Made by a program: the position numbers and the translations under genes. The notes beneath the pieces are model-generated. The model worked only from the letters and a program-made list of their open reading frames with translations, did no database searches and was not told the origin of the DNA. A DNA stretch of 64,000 nt from Bacteroidota bacterium (lineage in GTDB: Bacteria > Bacteroidota > Bacteroidia > Bacteroidales > Lentimicrobiaceae): contig WSXU01000001.1 in assembly GCA_009773455.1 (NCBI GenBank), forward strand, positions 312,073 to 376,072, given 5' to 3'. Positions 52,244 through 61,008 of the stretch are shown here, piece by piece (positions within the stretch are counted from its first letter, which is position 1; each line of letters begins with the position of its first letter).

Positions 52244-52458
52244 GGCCTTCTTTGTTTGGTTAATGAATATGTTCTGAACTCAAAGGAATCAGTTCATTAA
52301 ACCGGGTATGCTGCCAGGGAAGGAGACAGGCGGGAGTCAAAGGAAAGAGGAGAAACGACATCCATCTAAGGCAGTTCTCCAAAAATCAACCTAAATGTAC
52401 GAAAAAAGCCGGTAATAAGCAAATTTCAGCCTTGCTTTTATAGCACCACTGCTCCCCG

Positions 52459-52508
52459 ATGTCGGATATTGTTAAGAAATCCGACATGATCGGATGGAAA
52501 TGTCGGAT
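52459..52508. promoter_or_regulatory. Three copies of ATGTCGGAT, two as an inverted repeat
   Basis: ATGTCGGAT (52459-52467), its complement ATCCGACAT (52479-52487), and ATGTCGGAT again (52500-52508). The spacing from first to last is 41 bp. They lie about 215 bp upstream of the gene ending at 50930 (start 52243) in a 484-bp gap. This looks like a protein-binding site; a hairpin terminator is less likely because no T-run follows. The rest of the gap is AT-rich and gene-free, with a TTGTTTGTC direct repeat near 52660. Confidence 0.45.
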
Positions 52509-52684
52509 GGAATAAGAACATTGAATTTAATTGTCGTATGTGATTTACTATTGAATCAGTTGTAAGGCAGCACCTAACATGTAATTAGAATATTATATAA
52601 TTAATATTTCTGCTCTTGGCTGATAAAATATCTACAAAATAATACTCCACTTAATATTTGTTTGTCAAATTGTTTGTCGCAATT

Positions 52685-52717
52685 AAAAAAGCCACTCACA
52701 AATTAATGTAAATGGCT
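52685..52717 (-). terminator. Terminator of tRNA-Asn
   Basis: On the minus strand AGCCATTTACA and TGTGAGTGGCT form an 11-bp stem with two G-U pairs, followed by six Ts. It lies 10 bp after the tRNA 3' end. Confidence 0.85.
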
Positions 52718-52727
52718 GATTTTGAGG

Positions 52728-52801
52728 CTCCCTCTGCTGGACTTGAACCAGCGACCCTCTGATTAACAGTCAGATGCTCTAACCAACTGAGCTAAGAAGG
52801 A
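52728..52801 (-). tRNA. tRNA-Asn (anticodon GTT)
   Basis: 74 nt. Minus strand: acceptor TCCTTCT / AGAGGGA (one T-G pair), D-arm region TTAGCTCAGTTGGTTAGAGC, anticodon stem-loop CTGACTGTTAATCAG with GTT, T-arm GCTGGTTCAAGTCCAGC, discriminator G. The 3' CCA is not encoded (CCT follows), so it must be added after transcription. It has its own promoter and terminator. Confidence 0.97.
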
Positions 52802-52824
52802 GTATTTTCCCTCGTAAGGGACTG

Positions 52825-52855
52825 CAAAATTAATACATAATTTTAAATAAACAAA
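52825..52855 (-). promoter_or_regulatory. Consensus promoter of tRNA-Asn
   Basis: Minus strand: TTTG (52855-52852), exactly 19 nt, TAATTTTG (52832-52825). This is a perfect Bacteroidota promoter, about 20 nt before the mature tRNA 5' end, and it serves as an internal standard for the other promoter calls. Confidence 0.85.
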
Positions 52856-52872
52856 CGGGGGATAAAAAATTT

Positions 52873-53697
52873 CTATTCAATGATGAATAATTCCGACCGC
52901 GAACCCCGGGGCAATGCCCTCACAATGGTTTCAGGATGCAGTTGCTTGCCTTTGTTTTCAAAGGTTTTGCTCAGGGTCGAAAGGGCCGTGCCGGGAGTGT
53001 TGTTTTCGGCACTCAGGTGGCAAAGCAGGATGTGTGAAATGCCGGGATGATAATGATCTGACACAAAATCAGCGGTATGGGTGTTGCACATATGCCCCAT
53101 GTCGCTGTGAACCCGCTGTTTCAGTTGTTCAGGATATCGCCCCGTTAGCAGCATCTCTTCATCGTAGTTTGATTCAATCACCATCACATCAGCCTTTTTC
53201 AGGTAACGTGCGGCATGATCGCCGATGTGACCCAGATCGGTGGCAATGGTAATGCTCTTTGCCGTATTGGCGATGTGATAACCCACCGAATCGTGGGCAT
53301 CGTGCGAAACCGGGAAGGCGTCGATGGTGAATCCGGCCAATTGAAAGACTTCGCCCGGGTTGACCTGCACATGAAGGGTCGAATCCAGGTCGAAGGTGGT
53401 GCGGTTGCGCAGTATCCCCTTCCAGGTACCTTCGGTGCAATAAACCGGTATCCGGTGCTTGCGCGTGAGGATGGTCAGCGCCTGGATATGGTCGATGTGA
53501 TCGTGGGTGATCAGTATGCCCCGGATCAGCGGAAGTCCGACCCCAATCTCTTCCAGCGTCTTGCGGATACGGCGGGCACTGATGCCGGCATCGACCAGCA
53601 GGCCTTCGCTGCTGCTGCCAACAAAATAACAATTGCCGCTGCTGCCGCTGGAGAGGCTGCAGAACTGAAGCTGAACAGGGAAAAGAGACGGAGACAC
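52873..53697 (-). CDS. MBL-fold metallo-hydrolase (WalJ/YycJ-like)
   Basis: A 274-residue metallo-beta-lactamase-fold hydrolase. It has the characteristic LQFCSLSSGSSGNCYFVGS start, GLLVDAGISARRIRKTL, the metal motif ITHDHIDH, VSHDAHDSVGYHI, TDLGHIGDHA and ILLCHLSAENNT. This subfamily includes WalJ (YycJ), linked to DNA processing and cell wall control in Firmicutes. The only usable start is GTG at 53697, since an in-frame stop lies just upstream. It begins directly beside the heptad repeat at 53706. Confidence 0.92.
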   Translation of the reverse strand: MSPSLFPVQLQFCSLSSGSSGNCYFVGSSSEGLLVDAGISARRIRKTLEEIGVGLPLIRGILITHDHIDHIQALTILTRKHRIPVYCTEGTWKGILRNRTTFDLDSTLHVQVNPGEVFQLAGFTIDAFPVSHDAHDSVGYHIANTAKSITIATDLGHIGDHAARYLKKADVMVIESNYDEEMLLTGRYPEQLKQRVHSDMGHMCNTHTADFVSDHYHPGISHILLCHLSAENNTPGTALSTLSKTFENKGKQLHPETIVRALPRGSRSELFIIE

Positions 53698-53705
53698 TTG
53701 GGATC

Positions 53706-53758
53706 AGTTAATAACTAACAACTAACAATTAACAACTAACAGGTGACAACTAACAGTG
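53706..53758. repeat. 7-bp-period tandem repeat (ARYTAAC type), locus A
   Basis: Units: AGTTAAT, AACTAAC, AACTAAC, AATTAAC, AACTAAC, AGGTGAC, AACTAAC. About 7.5 copies of a 7-mer, starting 9 bp from the start codon of the metallo-hydrolase. The rest of the gap to 54050 has no gene. Confidence 0.85.
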
Positions 53759-53963
53759 AAAAAAGAGAGTAATTGAAACAAAAAACAAGCTAAGAAATTA
53801 TATCCTGGAAATCAGTCATCCATCCCCCTGTTATTGCTGCACAATCCCGGGGAAGGTGAAATCTGGGATCCGAACTCTGAGAGTTTTGCAAAGGTAGTCT
53901 AAATGATGACTCCATTTTGAAGGAATTCGCATCAACATGGATTCAACCATATCAGATTCTGGC

Positions 53964-54022
53964 AAAAAAAACCACCCCGGCAATATCAGCTGTATAAAGG
54001 CTCACATTGTGATCCGGGGCGG
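53964..54022 (-). terminator. Terminator of the His-tailed lipoprotein gene
   Basis: On the minus strand CCGCCCCGG (54022-54014) pairs with CCGGGGTGG (53980-53972) with one G-U pair, then eight Ts. The loop is long (33 nt). It lies 29 bp after the stop codon. Confidence 0.75.
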
Positions 54023-54050
54023 AATTTCCTCAAACACGGGATTGTCTTAA

Positions 54051-54800
54051 TTATCCTCCATGCCCGTGGCCATGTCCGTGGCCGTGTTCGCAGTGGTGGT
54101 CGCGACCGAGGTTGCGCATGAAAATGCGGTACAGGGCGGTATTGGATTGTGCTGATATGATCAGTTCACCATCGGTGAGAATGGCATTGTCAAGCTGTTC
54201 AGGGCTGATATCCATCATCAGCTGATCCAGATAGAGCTGAATGACGCTTGAAAACACGGAAATGTCGGCAGAAGTGATTTCAACACTGTTTTTTTCCGTC
54301 TTAAAAAGGATATCCTCATATACACGGACAGAAATGGGGATGATTTCGCTGTTCGTATTGGTGTATACTCCGGTCAACAAAAAGACAGGATCTGTCCCTG
54401 CATCACGTTTCAGCCCTTCGATTTTTATTTCAATCTCATCGTAGAAACCGGGTTGAAGAGTAATGTTGCCGATGGTAAAAGTCGTATCAAAAAGATTGAC
54501 CACTTCAGGTCCGCGCCATTTGTATTCAAATTCCACTGAGTCGTGGTGCGTGATCAGGCTTTTGAGTTCAGCCTCGAATTTCAGTCCTGACACAACCATG
54601 CGGGCTGTGTCCCAGGAAACAGCAGTTACCGTGGAAACTGATTTGGTGCCATTGACAGGTAAAGAATAGCTTTTGTTGAGCGCCTGTATCCGGATTCCGG
54701 CAACAGTCGTGGAGGGTTGATTTTCGTCTTTGCTGCACGATAGCATGACCACAGTGCTTAATACCAGCAGCAGGGCTGATTGAATGTTACTTTTCATCAT
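54051..54800 (-). CDS. Lipoprotein with His-rich C-terminal tail
   Basis: A 249-residue lipoprotein (lipobox VVMLSC). The body is beta-rich with stretches like DFxxGxxPVxL-type DUF4382 lipoproteins (VSWDTARMVVSGLKFEAELK, DTTFTIGNITLQPGFYDEIE), but the family match is only suggestive. It ends DHHCEHGHGHGHGHGG: one Cys and seven His in 16 residues, a likely Zn, Cu or Ni site or a metal buffer. The two leading ATG codons are equivalent starts. It is divergent from ispG and has its own terminator. Confidence 0.8.
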   Translation of the reverse strand: MMKSNIQSALLLVLSTVVMLSCSKDENQPSTTVAGIRIQALNKSYSLPVNGTKSVSTVTAVSWDTARMVVSGLKFEAELKSLITHHDSVEFEYKWRGPEVVNLFDTTFTIGNITLQPGFYDEIEIKIEGLKRDAGTDPVFLLTGVYTNTNSEIIPISVRVYEDILFKTEKNSVEITSADISVFSSVIQLYLDQLMMDISPEQLDNAILTDGELIISAQSNTALYRIFMRNLGRDHHCEHGHGHGHGHGG

Positions 54801-54954
54801 TTCAGTTTTAAATTAGTCATCGAATAGTAGGGTAATTGGAGGCAGATATTCATCTCCGGAGAAATATCATAGAAGCAACTATTATGCCTTTGCCTTATCC
54901 GGGTAGTTGGAACCCAATTCCGAAACTGATGAACGGGAAGAATCGGAAAGGCGC

Positions 54955-54962
54955 TACCTTTG
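54955..54962 (+). promoter_or_regulatory. -7 element (TACCTTTG) of ispG
   Basis: A perfect TAnnTTTG match 25 nt before the chosen ATG at 54988. It makes starts further upstream (54907) unlikely. No -33 box. Confidence 0.5.
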
Positions 54963-54987
54963 TATCGGAAAGCACAAAACACGGGCA

Positions 54988-56718
54988 ATGGAATATACTT
55001 CGCGTGAAATAAGCATCGGAAGCCTGAGGCTTGGCGGAAACCAGCCGATTCGTCTCCAGTCCATGACGAATACGAATACCATGGATACGGAAGCCACTGT
55101 GGCACAGGCGGTCCGTATGATTGAAGCCGGGTGTGAACTGGTTCGTATCACCGCTCCTGGGCCGAAGGAAGCAGCTCACCTGGAAGTGATCAAAAAAGAA
55201 CTGAAAAAAAGGGGATTTTCTGTTCCGCTGATTGCCGACATTCATTTTAATCCCACGGCAGCGGAAATCGCTGCCCGGATTGTGGAAAAAGTACGCATCA
55301 ATCCGGGGAATTACATTGACAGAAATGCCGTAACCGGAATTAACTATACCGAAGCGGAGTACCATGATGAACTGGAACGTACTGCCCTGCGGCTGAGGCC
55401 CCTGCTGGATATCTGCAGGGAACATGGCACCGCCATCCGCATCGGCACCAACCATGGTTCACTGAGCCGACGGATTGTAAACCGTTATGGAGACACCCCT
55501 GAAGGAATGGTACAATCGGCCTTTGAATTTACCCGGATCTGCCACGACCAGGGATTTCACAACCTGGTATTGTCGATGAAATCGAGCAATGTACGTGTGA
55601 TGGTGTCGGCCTACAGAATGCTGGCCGAAAAACTCCGGGAAGAAGGGCTGAATTATCCGCTCCACCTGGGCGTAACTGAAGCCGGTGACGGGGAAGACGG
55701 ACGCCTCAAATCCATTGCCGGCATCGGGGCAATGCTGGCCCGGGGTATCGGTGATACCATCCGGGTGTCGCTTACAGAAGATCCGGAGGCCGAACTTCCG
55801 GTGGCTTCCTCCATTGTTGAAAGATTTCAGCAAACCAACCCGGATGGCACCATCATTCGCCGGATCAGACCCGATCTGTGTATCGGGAGTGAACTGCCCT
55901 TTAAAAAGGAAGTTTCAGAAACTTCCGGTCACCTGGGTGGTAAAAATCCACCTGCCCTGCTGCTCGAATCAAAAGGGAATTATTATCAGGCGGAGGAAAA
56001 CGGGAAACTTTCAGTCCTACCCCACGCCATCATCCATATTTCAGATTTTCAAAACGACGGAAATACCCTCAGGATGCTGCACATCGGTGAAAGCCTGATT
56101 GAGACAAATCCTGATGATATTATAAAAATGCTGGGTTCTGATGTTACCATGGCTGTCATGGCTGAAGCCGGAGCAACAGGACTGAGAACCCTTGCCGGGC
56201 GCATGCGGGATGCCGGGCTGAAAAACCCGCTGATTCTGAAGAGTCCGGCAAACATTGACAATTCAGAAAACCTGCTGACAGAAAACAGCCTGAATCCGGG
56301 TAACCTGCTGCTCGATGGTATCGGCGACGGCCTCTGCCTCAATGCAGATGCGGTGGAGATAGATCAGGTCATCCGGATTGGTTTTGGCTTGCTCCAGGCC
56401 ACACGGATGAGGATGACAAAAACGGAATTTATTGCCTGCCCTTCCTGCGGGCGGACATTGTTCAACATACAGGAAGCCTTGCAGAAAGTGAAAGCGCGCA
56501 CCGGTCACCTGAAGGGCCTCAAGATCGGTGTCATGGGCTGCATCGTTAACGGACCGGGTGAAATGGCCGATGCCGATTACGGATATGTAGGCGCCGGAAA
56601 CGGGAAGGTCACCCTGTATAAAAGCAAAGAGGCTGTGAAGCGCGGGATTCCCGAAGACGAAGCAGTGGAAGCGTTGGTTGAACTGATAAAAGAAGGAGGA
56701 GACTGGAAAGAGAGTTAA
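54988..56718 (+). CDS. ispG: 4-hydroxy-3-methylbut-2-enyl diphosphate synthase (long form)
   Basis: Makes HMBPP from MEcPP in the non-mevalonate isoprenoid pathway, using a 4Fe-4S cluster. 576 residues: the long, plant-like form with an extra middle domain between the TIM barrel and the cluster domain, as is usual in Bacteroidota. The barrel starts REISIGSLRLGGNQPIRLQS and MTNTNTMDTEATVAQAVRM. The cluster cysteines are in IACPSCGRTLFN and GVMGCIVNGPGEMADADYG. The ATG at 54988 fits both the family N-terminus and the promoter. The stop codon overlaps the first unit of a heptad repeat. Confidence 0.96.
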   Translation: MEYTSREISIGSLRLGGNQPIRLQSMTNTNTMDTEATVAQAVRMIEAGCELVRITAPGPKEAAHLEVIKKELKKRGFSVPLIADIHFNPTAAEIAARIVEKVRINPGNYIDRNAVTGINYTEAEYHDELERTALRLRPLLDICREHGTAIRIGTNHGSLSRRIVNRYGDTPEGMVQSAFEFTRICHDQGFHNLVLSMKSSNVRVMVSAYRMLAEKLREEGLNYPLHLGVTEAGDGEDGRLKSIAGIGAMLARGIGDTIRVSLTEDPEAELPVASSIVERFQQTNPDGTIIRRIRPDLCIGSELPFKKEVSETSGHLGGKNPPALLLESKGNYYQAEENGKLSVLPHAIIHISDFQNDGNTLRMLHIGESLIETNPDDIIKMLGSDVTMAVMAEAGATGLRTLAGRMRDAGLKNPLILKSPANIDNSENLLTENSLNPGNLLLDGIGDGLCLNADAVEIDQVIRIGFGLLQATRMRMTKTEFIACPSCGRTLFNIQEALQKVKARTGHLKGLKIGVMGCIVNGPGEMADADYGYVGAGNGKVTLYKSKEAVKRGIPEDEAVEALVELIKEGGDWKES

Positions 56719-56760
56719 CAGTTAACAGTTAACAACTAACAGTTAATAGTTTACAGTTAA
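56713..56760. repeat. 7-bp-period tandem repeat (AGTTAAC type), locus B
   Basis: Units: AGTTAAC x3, AACTAAC, AGTTAAT, AGTTTAC, AGTTAA. The first unit supplies the ispG stop codon. The same unit family occurs at 53706, 3 kb away. The rest of the gap to 56946 is AT-rich with an ATTAATAAT / ATTATTAAT inverted repeat and no gene. Confidence 0.85.
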
Positions 56761-56946
56761 AGGTGATTTTATTATTAGTTCAGGGTGTCCAGTAATGAAA
56801 CAGGGCTGTGATATAACCGTACATATTTTCGTTGATTAATAATTATATAGTTCATTATTAATGACATACAAACTGGCATGATATTTTCAGCAAGGCAATT
56901 GTTGTCATCCGTAAGATGACCAACTCATCTTCTCTATTCTTATATC

Positions 56947-57546
56947 ATGGTAAAGAAAACAGCAGGGATTCCACTGAAGCTTTTATCCATTACCATAATT
57001 TTTGCCTGTAGCTTCAGGCCTGTGGTAGCGCAGGAAACCCGGGGAACTCATGACACATACATCATTGTACTTGATGTCCAGTCAGCTTTTTATAAACGAC
57101 CCTCCCTGCAATTGCAGGCTGCTGACATGGTCAGGCATATCAACAACCTCATTGCCACCGCCGATCCTGATAAAGTCATTTATATCTGGGCAGCCGGAAA
57201 AGCCCTGTCGCTCACGTCCATGGGCTTTTCGGTCGATACCCTGACGCCTGATCCCGATAGCAACCTTAACCTTGTGAGCAATCATATATTTACCAAAATG
57301 AGCGGTGATGCTTTTGCTGAAGCAAATTTCGCCGAATTTGTAAATAAAAACAAGGCCTGTGAGTTTATCCTGACAGGGATGATGGCCGAGAAATGCATCT
57401 ATGATACTGCAATCGGAGGTCTGAAACGTGGCTATAAAATCAGCATTTTACAAGATGCAGTCATTGGTTCGAACCCGGCAAAGAAGGAGAAAGCCCTGAA
57501 AAAACTTGAAGGGAAAGGCATTCAGATCATTCCGTCAATTATATAA
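56947..57546 (+). CDS. Exported isochorismatase-like cysteine hydrolase
   Basis: A 199-residue isochorismatase-superfamily protein with an N-terminal signal peptide (LLSITIIFACSFRPVVAQ). The catalytic triad is visible: Asp in IIVLDVQSAF, Lys in IFTKMSGDAF, Cys in TGMMAEKCIYDTAI. Most relatives (nicotinamidase, isochorismatase, ureidoacrylate hydrolase) are cytoplasmic, so export is unusual. An amide or similar in the periplasm is the likely substrate, which cannot be named. Monocistronic. Confidence 0.85.
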   Translation: MVKKTAGIPLKLLSITIIFACSFRPVVAQETRGTHDTYIIVLDVQSAFYKRPSLQLQAADMVRHINNLIATADPDKVIYIWAAGKALSLTSMGFSVDTLTPDPDSNLNLVSNHIFTKMSGDAFAEANFAEFVNKNKACEFILTGMMAEKCIYDTAIGGLKRGYKISILQDAVIGSNPAKKEKALKKLEGKGIQIIPSII

Positions 57547-57882
57547 ACGAATAAACAGAAATTACCTTAACCTGTTGTGTGGTTTAAAGGCTACTATAAT
57601 GATATTATGTCATATTGAGCCTGACTTCCGGGCATTCAGCCCGCCGGACTGTGTCAAGCAGACAGGGCAGGCGAACGAAATATGGCTTCGACGCTCAGTC
57701 TGACAAATGAAGAGGGTACAATATTTTATACTCAGCCAATAAGTTTTAAATAATTGATTTTCAGGATATTAAAAATACGAAATTGGATTTCTAAAATCAT
57801 CAAAATCAACTCATTGCGTCCCTTTAAGCCGGTTTAACCGCCGCAGGAGGGCAGGCTGGGTTGCGTGAGTGGCAAAAATCCT
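57547..57882. repeat. Degenerate intergenic inverted repeat (57608-57705) in a gene-free gap
   Basis: TGTCATATTGAGC (57608-57620) and GCTCAGTCTGACA (57693-57705) are 13-bp arms with two mismatches around about 72 nt. The pattern resembles the common Bacteroidota intergenic palindrome with TGTCAT-TGAGC ends and a CTTCGA-type inner part. The rest of the gap is AT-rich and holds no gene. Confidence 0.55.
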
Positions 57883-60800
57883 TTAATGCCGGTCAGCAGC
57901 CTTTATGAATCGCAGGTGCACCGGACCTTCAGCAGGATCCATAATTCTCATCAGGTAGACAGAAGGTGTCAGATTGCTGATGTTAATCGCCGTTTTGGTG
58001 TCCGATTCATGGATGATTCCCTCCTTCAGCAGATGGCCATTCATATCATACAGCGTGTAAACCGCTTCCTGATGTTTCAGGTTTGAAAGATAGATTACAT
58101 CTCCGGCTGGATTGGGATACAATGAGAATCCATCCTCTGCGGCGGCAAGTAGACCGGTACCCACGTGTTCTTCACCGAAATAAGCTGTAAAATCAATGGT
58201 TTCAGCGTTCAGGGTATCGAGGAAAACAGCATTCAGCGTATCGGCGATCAGCCCGTTGTTGCCCCAGTAACTGAAATAATACCCGAGTGCGGGTTCTGCA
58301 GTGATATTTACCGGAACTCCGTTAAAATAAACACCTTCCCAGGGGTAAGTATCCGGGGTAATGGTACTGATGTGAATGAATCCAGCTCCTTCCGGAACGA
58401 CTCTGAGGCTCAGGTTAACCTGGTTGGGAAGCCCTAAATTTGATACAATGTGATTTCTGACCTGCTCCGTTCTCATCTGGAATTGCTGCTGCAATGTGAG
58501 ATGATTGCCCGTAAATGCCATCATCTGCTCCGGAATGTTATTCGGGTCGCCCCAGCGCAAAAACTCATTGACCATTTCATCCCTGGTAAGTGCAAACATA
58601 TTCTGTTCGATGGCTGAGATATGCTCAAAAAGATAATTCGAGTTCATGAGGTCGGCAAACCGATTGATGAAGTAATTTCTGAAACGGCTGTTCTGCATCC
58701 CTTTGAGCCAGACGCTGATGTGGGGAATGGAAGGATCCTGGTCCAGCATAAACCTGATGTGGTCGTAATAGACATCGGTCCATCCATTGGGTTGCAGGGC
58801 CAGTTCCTGATCGATCAGGCAATATCTCCAGCGATTTCCGGTAACATCGGAACGGTATATTTTGATGTTGTTCCATGGCCAGTCGATGTTCGACATCCAT
58901 GACTCTCCAATGATGTAATCGGTGTACCAGGTGAGGTCAAAATGCCGGTCGGCCTGATTCCAGAAATCAGGATCTTCGGGATTCAGGTTGCCAAAGGCCT
59001 GCCAGGAAGCATAGAAGGGTTCAGCTTCTCCTTCCACAGCCCTCAGAATTCCTCCATACCAGGCACTTTGCGAAAGAATGGTGATCTCATCCTCATCTGC
59101 TCCGTCATGGATATTAAAGTATTCGGCATCCATTTTCTCGCGCAGTTCATATAAGCCGAAATATCCACCATTGATATAGACGGAAACCGGTCGCCAGGCC
59201 GAATAATAATTGTGGGTTCCCTTACCCATTGAAGTAACCTGTGTGGCATCCTTATAGGGAAGCGTCAGGTACTGATTGCTGCCGTTCCTGAGGTAAAATT
59301 TACTGTAAATGTTTCTGGCCGGCCTGTCAGGAATCAGGTTATACTCAACCGGACCGTCACCCAGCACACCATCGCCCGGTTCAAGCCGGAAAGAATGCTG
59401 TGGATGGTAACGGCTTCCACCCCATCCGCCATCAATCTGCATCCCTGCTCGCTGCGAAAAGATCAGTTGGCGAGTGGAATCAAAATAATCAATATACGCC
59501 GACCTCTCCCAATCAGTCCACCAGTTGTCGAAGATTCCGTTTGCCCCATAAAGGTTATCGTTGTCTGTAATCACCGACAGTACGGGCGTTGTGTGATCTA
59601 CCCCGAAAAGATAAGTGGCTGCCTTTAATGGCCCGGGCAATATCCCATCCTGGAATGCCCTTGCCTTTAACACGGTTGTTCCCATGATCTGAAGAGGAGT
59701 ACCATTGTAAACAGGCGATTCAACATCCGGATCACTGCCATCGGTGGTATAATGAACGGCCGAGTTTGTCCCGTTCGGGTTGCCGATTTCTATATTCAGA
59801 ACAGACTGATAATATCCGGAAGGGGCAGAAAAAGTTAACGGAAGCAGATAACCGGTGAAAACGGGTGACTGGTTATTGGTTGCCGAAGGTGTTCCATACT
59901 GAAAAAGGAAAATCTCAGGTGAACCGTCGGGGTGGGAACCACAGCTGACATCAAGGTCGCTGCAATTCACTTCAAGGCTGCTGAGCAGCACCTGTGCCGG
60001 AGAAAAAAGATAAACAGTCTCACCATCCTCTGATATCTTGAAATTTGTATGGAGGGTTTCGGTCGGTGTGCTGGCTTTAAAGGTCGATGTAACTGCTTCA
60101 TCGTAGGTTAACTTCATGCTGATGTCGATGTAATCATAAACGGTACTCGGATCGGTTGCTGCCACATCGAAGGCCAGGCTGGTAATATAACCCTCTGTCA
60201 GGCCGGCTTCGGTGAGTTCCGTTGCGGTGATCAGCATCTGATGGCGGGCACACCAGTACCAGTTGCCATAAGGAGCCGGGTATCCGGTATTTGAGTTCTG
60301 TACTTCACCTGTTCCGATGGTGATGCCGTTCAGCTGCATGTTTGGCCGCTGAAAAACAGGGGTCCCGTACATCGCTGAGCAGATATCATTCCCTCCGTCC
60401 TGAACGGCATAGATGGTTGAAAGGAAAGGTGTTGAAGTTTGACTGAATATTGAATTTGAAGTATAGCCTGCCGAACTGTAGGAACAGGTATTGACGAGGA
60501 TTCCAGACGTGCCATCCCAGTAAAACGGGGTAGTAAATACATGGGTATTCCATCCCAGCAGTGGCGAAAAGGTGGAGGTATTCAGCACAGCGACAAACCC
60601 GGGTTCCGGTCTCCGGTCCTTCCCGCTGCAAAAGACCGTGATAAACTGGCCGGGCTGGAGCTCAAACTCCGGGAAAACCCATTTTACCGGATTGTTCAGT
60701 TTATCCGTGATCGAATAATTCAGTAGGTTTACCGTCTCATCCCCGGCGTTGTAAAGTTCAACCCAATCGGGGTATTCTCCTTCTTCATCAGAAATGGTAA

Positions 60801-60903
60801 GGTAATTCCGGTTGCTACCCTCATTGATCACGACCTGGGCTGATGCCAGATAAGGTAGAAGAAGGGATGATAAGAACAGAAAACACATTTTTTTATACCA
60901 CAT
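57883..60903 (-). CDS. CotH-kinase-domain secreted protein with lamin-tail and T9SS domains
   Basis: A 1006-residue exported protein. Signal peptide ends ASAQ. A lamin-tail domain (about 22-110; VVINEGSNRNYLTISDEEGE, YPDWVELYNAG) is followed by a beta region and a chitobiase C-terminal-like domain (about 385-425; VHYTTDGSDPDVESPVYNG). The CotH domain (about 460-780) shows VSVYINGGYFGLYELREKMD, WNNIKIYR and WRYCLIDQELAL. A Bacteroidetes repeat (WGNNGLIADTLNAVF) and a T9SS sorting domain (SLYPNPAGDVIYLSNL) end it. CotH is an atypical protein kinase in Bacillus spores. The target here is unknown. Confidence 0.88.
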   Translation of the reverse strand: MWYKKMCFLFLSSLLLPYLASAQVVINEGSNRNYLTISDEEGEYPDWVELYNAGDETVNLLNYSITDKLNNPVKWVFPEFELQPGQFITVFCSGKDRRPEPGFVAVLNTSTFSPLLGWNTHVFTTPFYWDGTSGILVNTCSYSSAGYTSNSIFSQTSTPFLSTIYAVQDGGNDICSAMYGTPVFQRPNMQLNGITIGTGEVQNSNTGYPAPYGNWYWCARHQMLITATELTEAGLTEGYITSLAFDVAATDPSTVYDYIDISMKLTYDEAVTSTFKASTPTETLHTNFKISEDGETVYLFSPAQVLLSSLEVNCSDLDVSCGSHPDGSPEIFLFQYGTPSATNNQSPVFTGYLLPLTFSAPSGYYQSVLNIEIGNPNGTNSAVHYTTDGSDPDVESPVYNGTPLQIMGTTVLKARAFQDGILPGPLKAATYLFGVDHTTPVLSVITDNDNLYGANGIFDNWWTDWERSAYIDYFDSTRQLIFSQRAGMQIDGGWGGSRYHPQHSFRLEPGDGVLGDGPVEYNLIPDRPARNIYSKFYLRNGSNQYLTLPYKDATQVTSMGKGTHNYYSAWRPVSVYINGGYFGLYELREKMDAEYFNIHDGADEDEITILSQSAWYGGILRAVEGEAEPFYASWQAFGNLNPEDPDFWNQADRHFDLTWYTDYIIGESWMSNIDWPWNNIKIYRSDVTGNRWRYCLIDQELALQPNGWTDVYYDHIRFMLDQDPSIPHISVWLKGMQNSRFRNYFINRFADLMNSNYLFEHISAIEQNMFALTRDEMVNEFLRWGDPNNIPEQMMAFTGNHLTLQQQFQMRTEQVRNHIVSNLGLPNQVNLSLRVVPEGAGFIHISTITPDTYPWEGVYFNGVPVNITAEPALGYYFSYWGNNGLIADTLNAVFLDTLNAETIDFTAYFGEEHVGTGLLAAAEDGFSLYPNPAGDVIYLSNLKHQEAVYTLYDMNGHLLKEGIIHESDTKTAINISNLTPSVYLMRIMDPAEGPVHLRFIKAADRH

Positions 60904-61008
60904 GCCGGCAGATTTGATAAGCGAATGTAGTAATTAACAGGTAAACTCACAAACGGGTCCTGAATTTCAGGTAATCAGGAAACTATAGTTGTTCCTGAAA
61001 AGATAACA

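Noticed and set aside
52600-52801. Integration (att) site at the tRNA-Asn 3' end
   Set aside because: No second copy of the tRNA 3' end was found in the window, and no integrase gene lies nearby.
53215-53718. 167-codon open frame antisense to the WalJ-like gene
   Set aside because: The opposite strand encodes the full MBL motif set; this frame has none.
54895-55455. 186-codon open frame antisense to ispG
   Set aside because: It lies fully inside ispG on the other strand, has no recognisable domain, and ispG is secure by its cluster motifs.
53706-56760. Heptad repeats as a CRISPR array
   Set aside because: Units are 7 bp with no spacers, and no cas gene is in the window.
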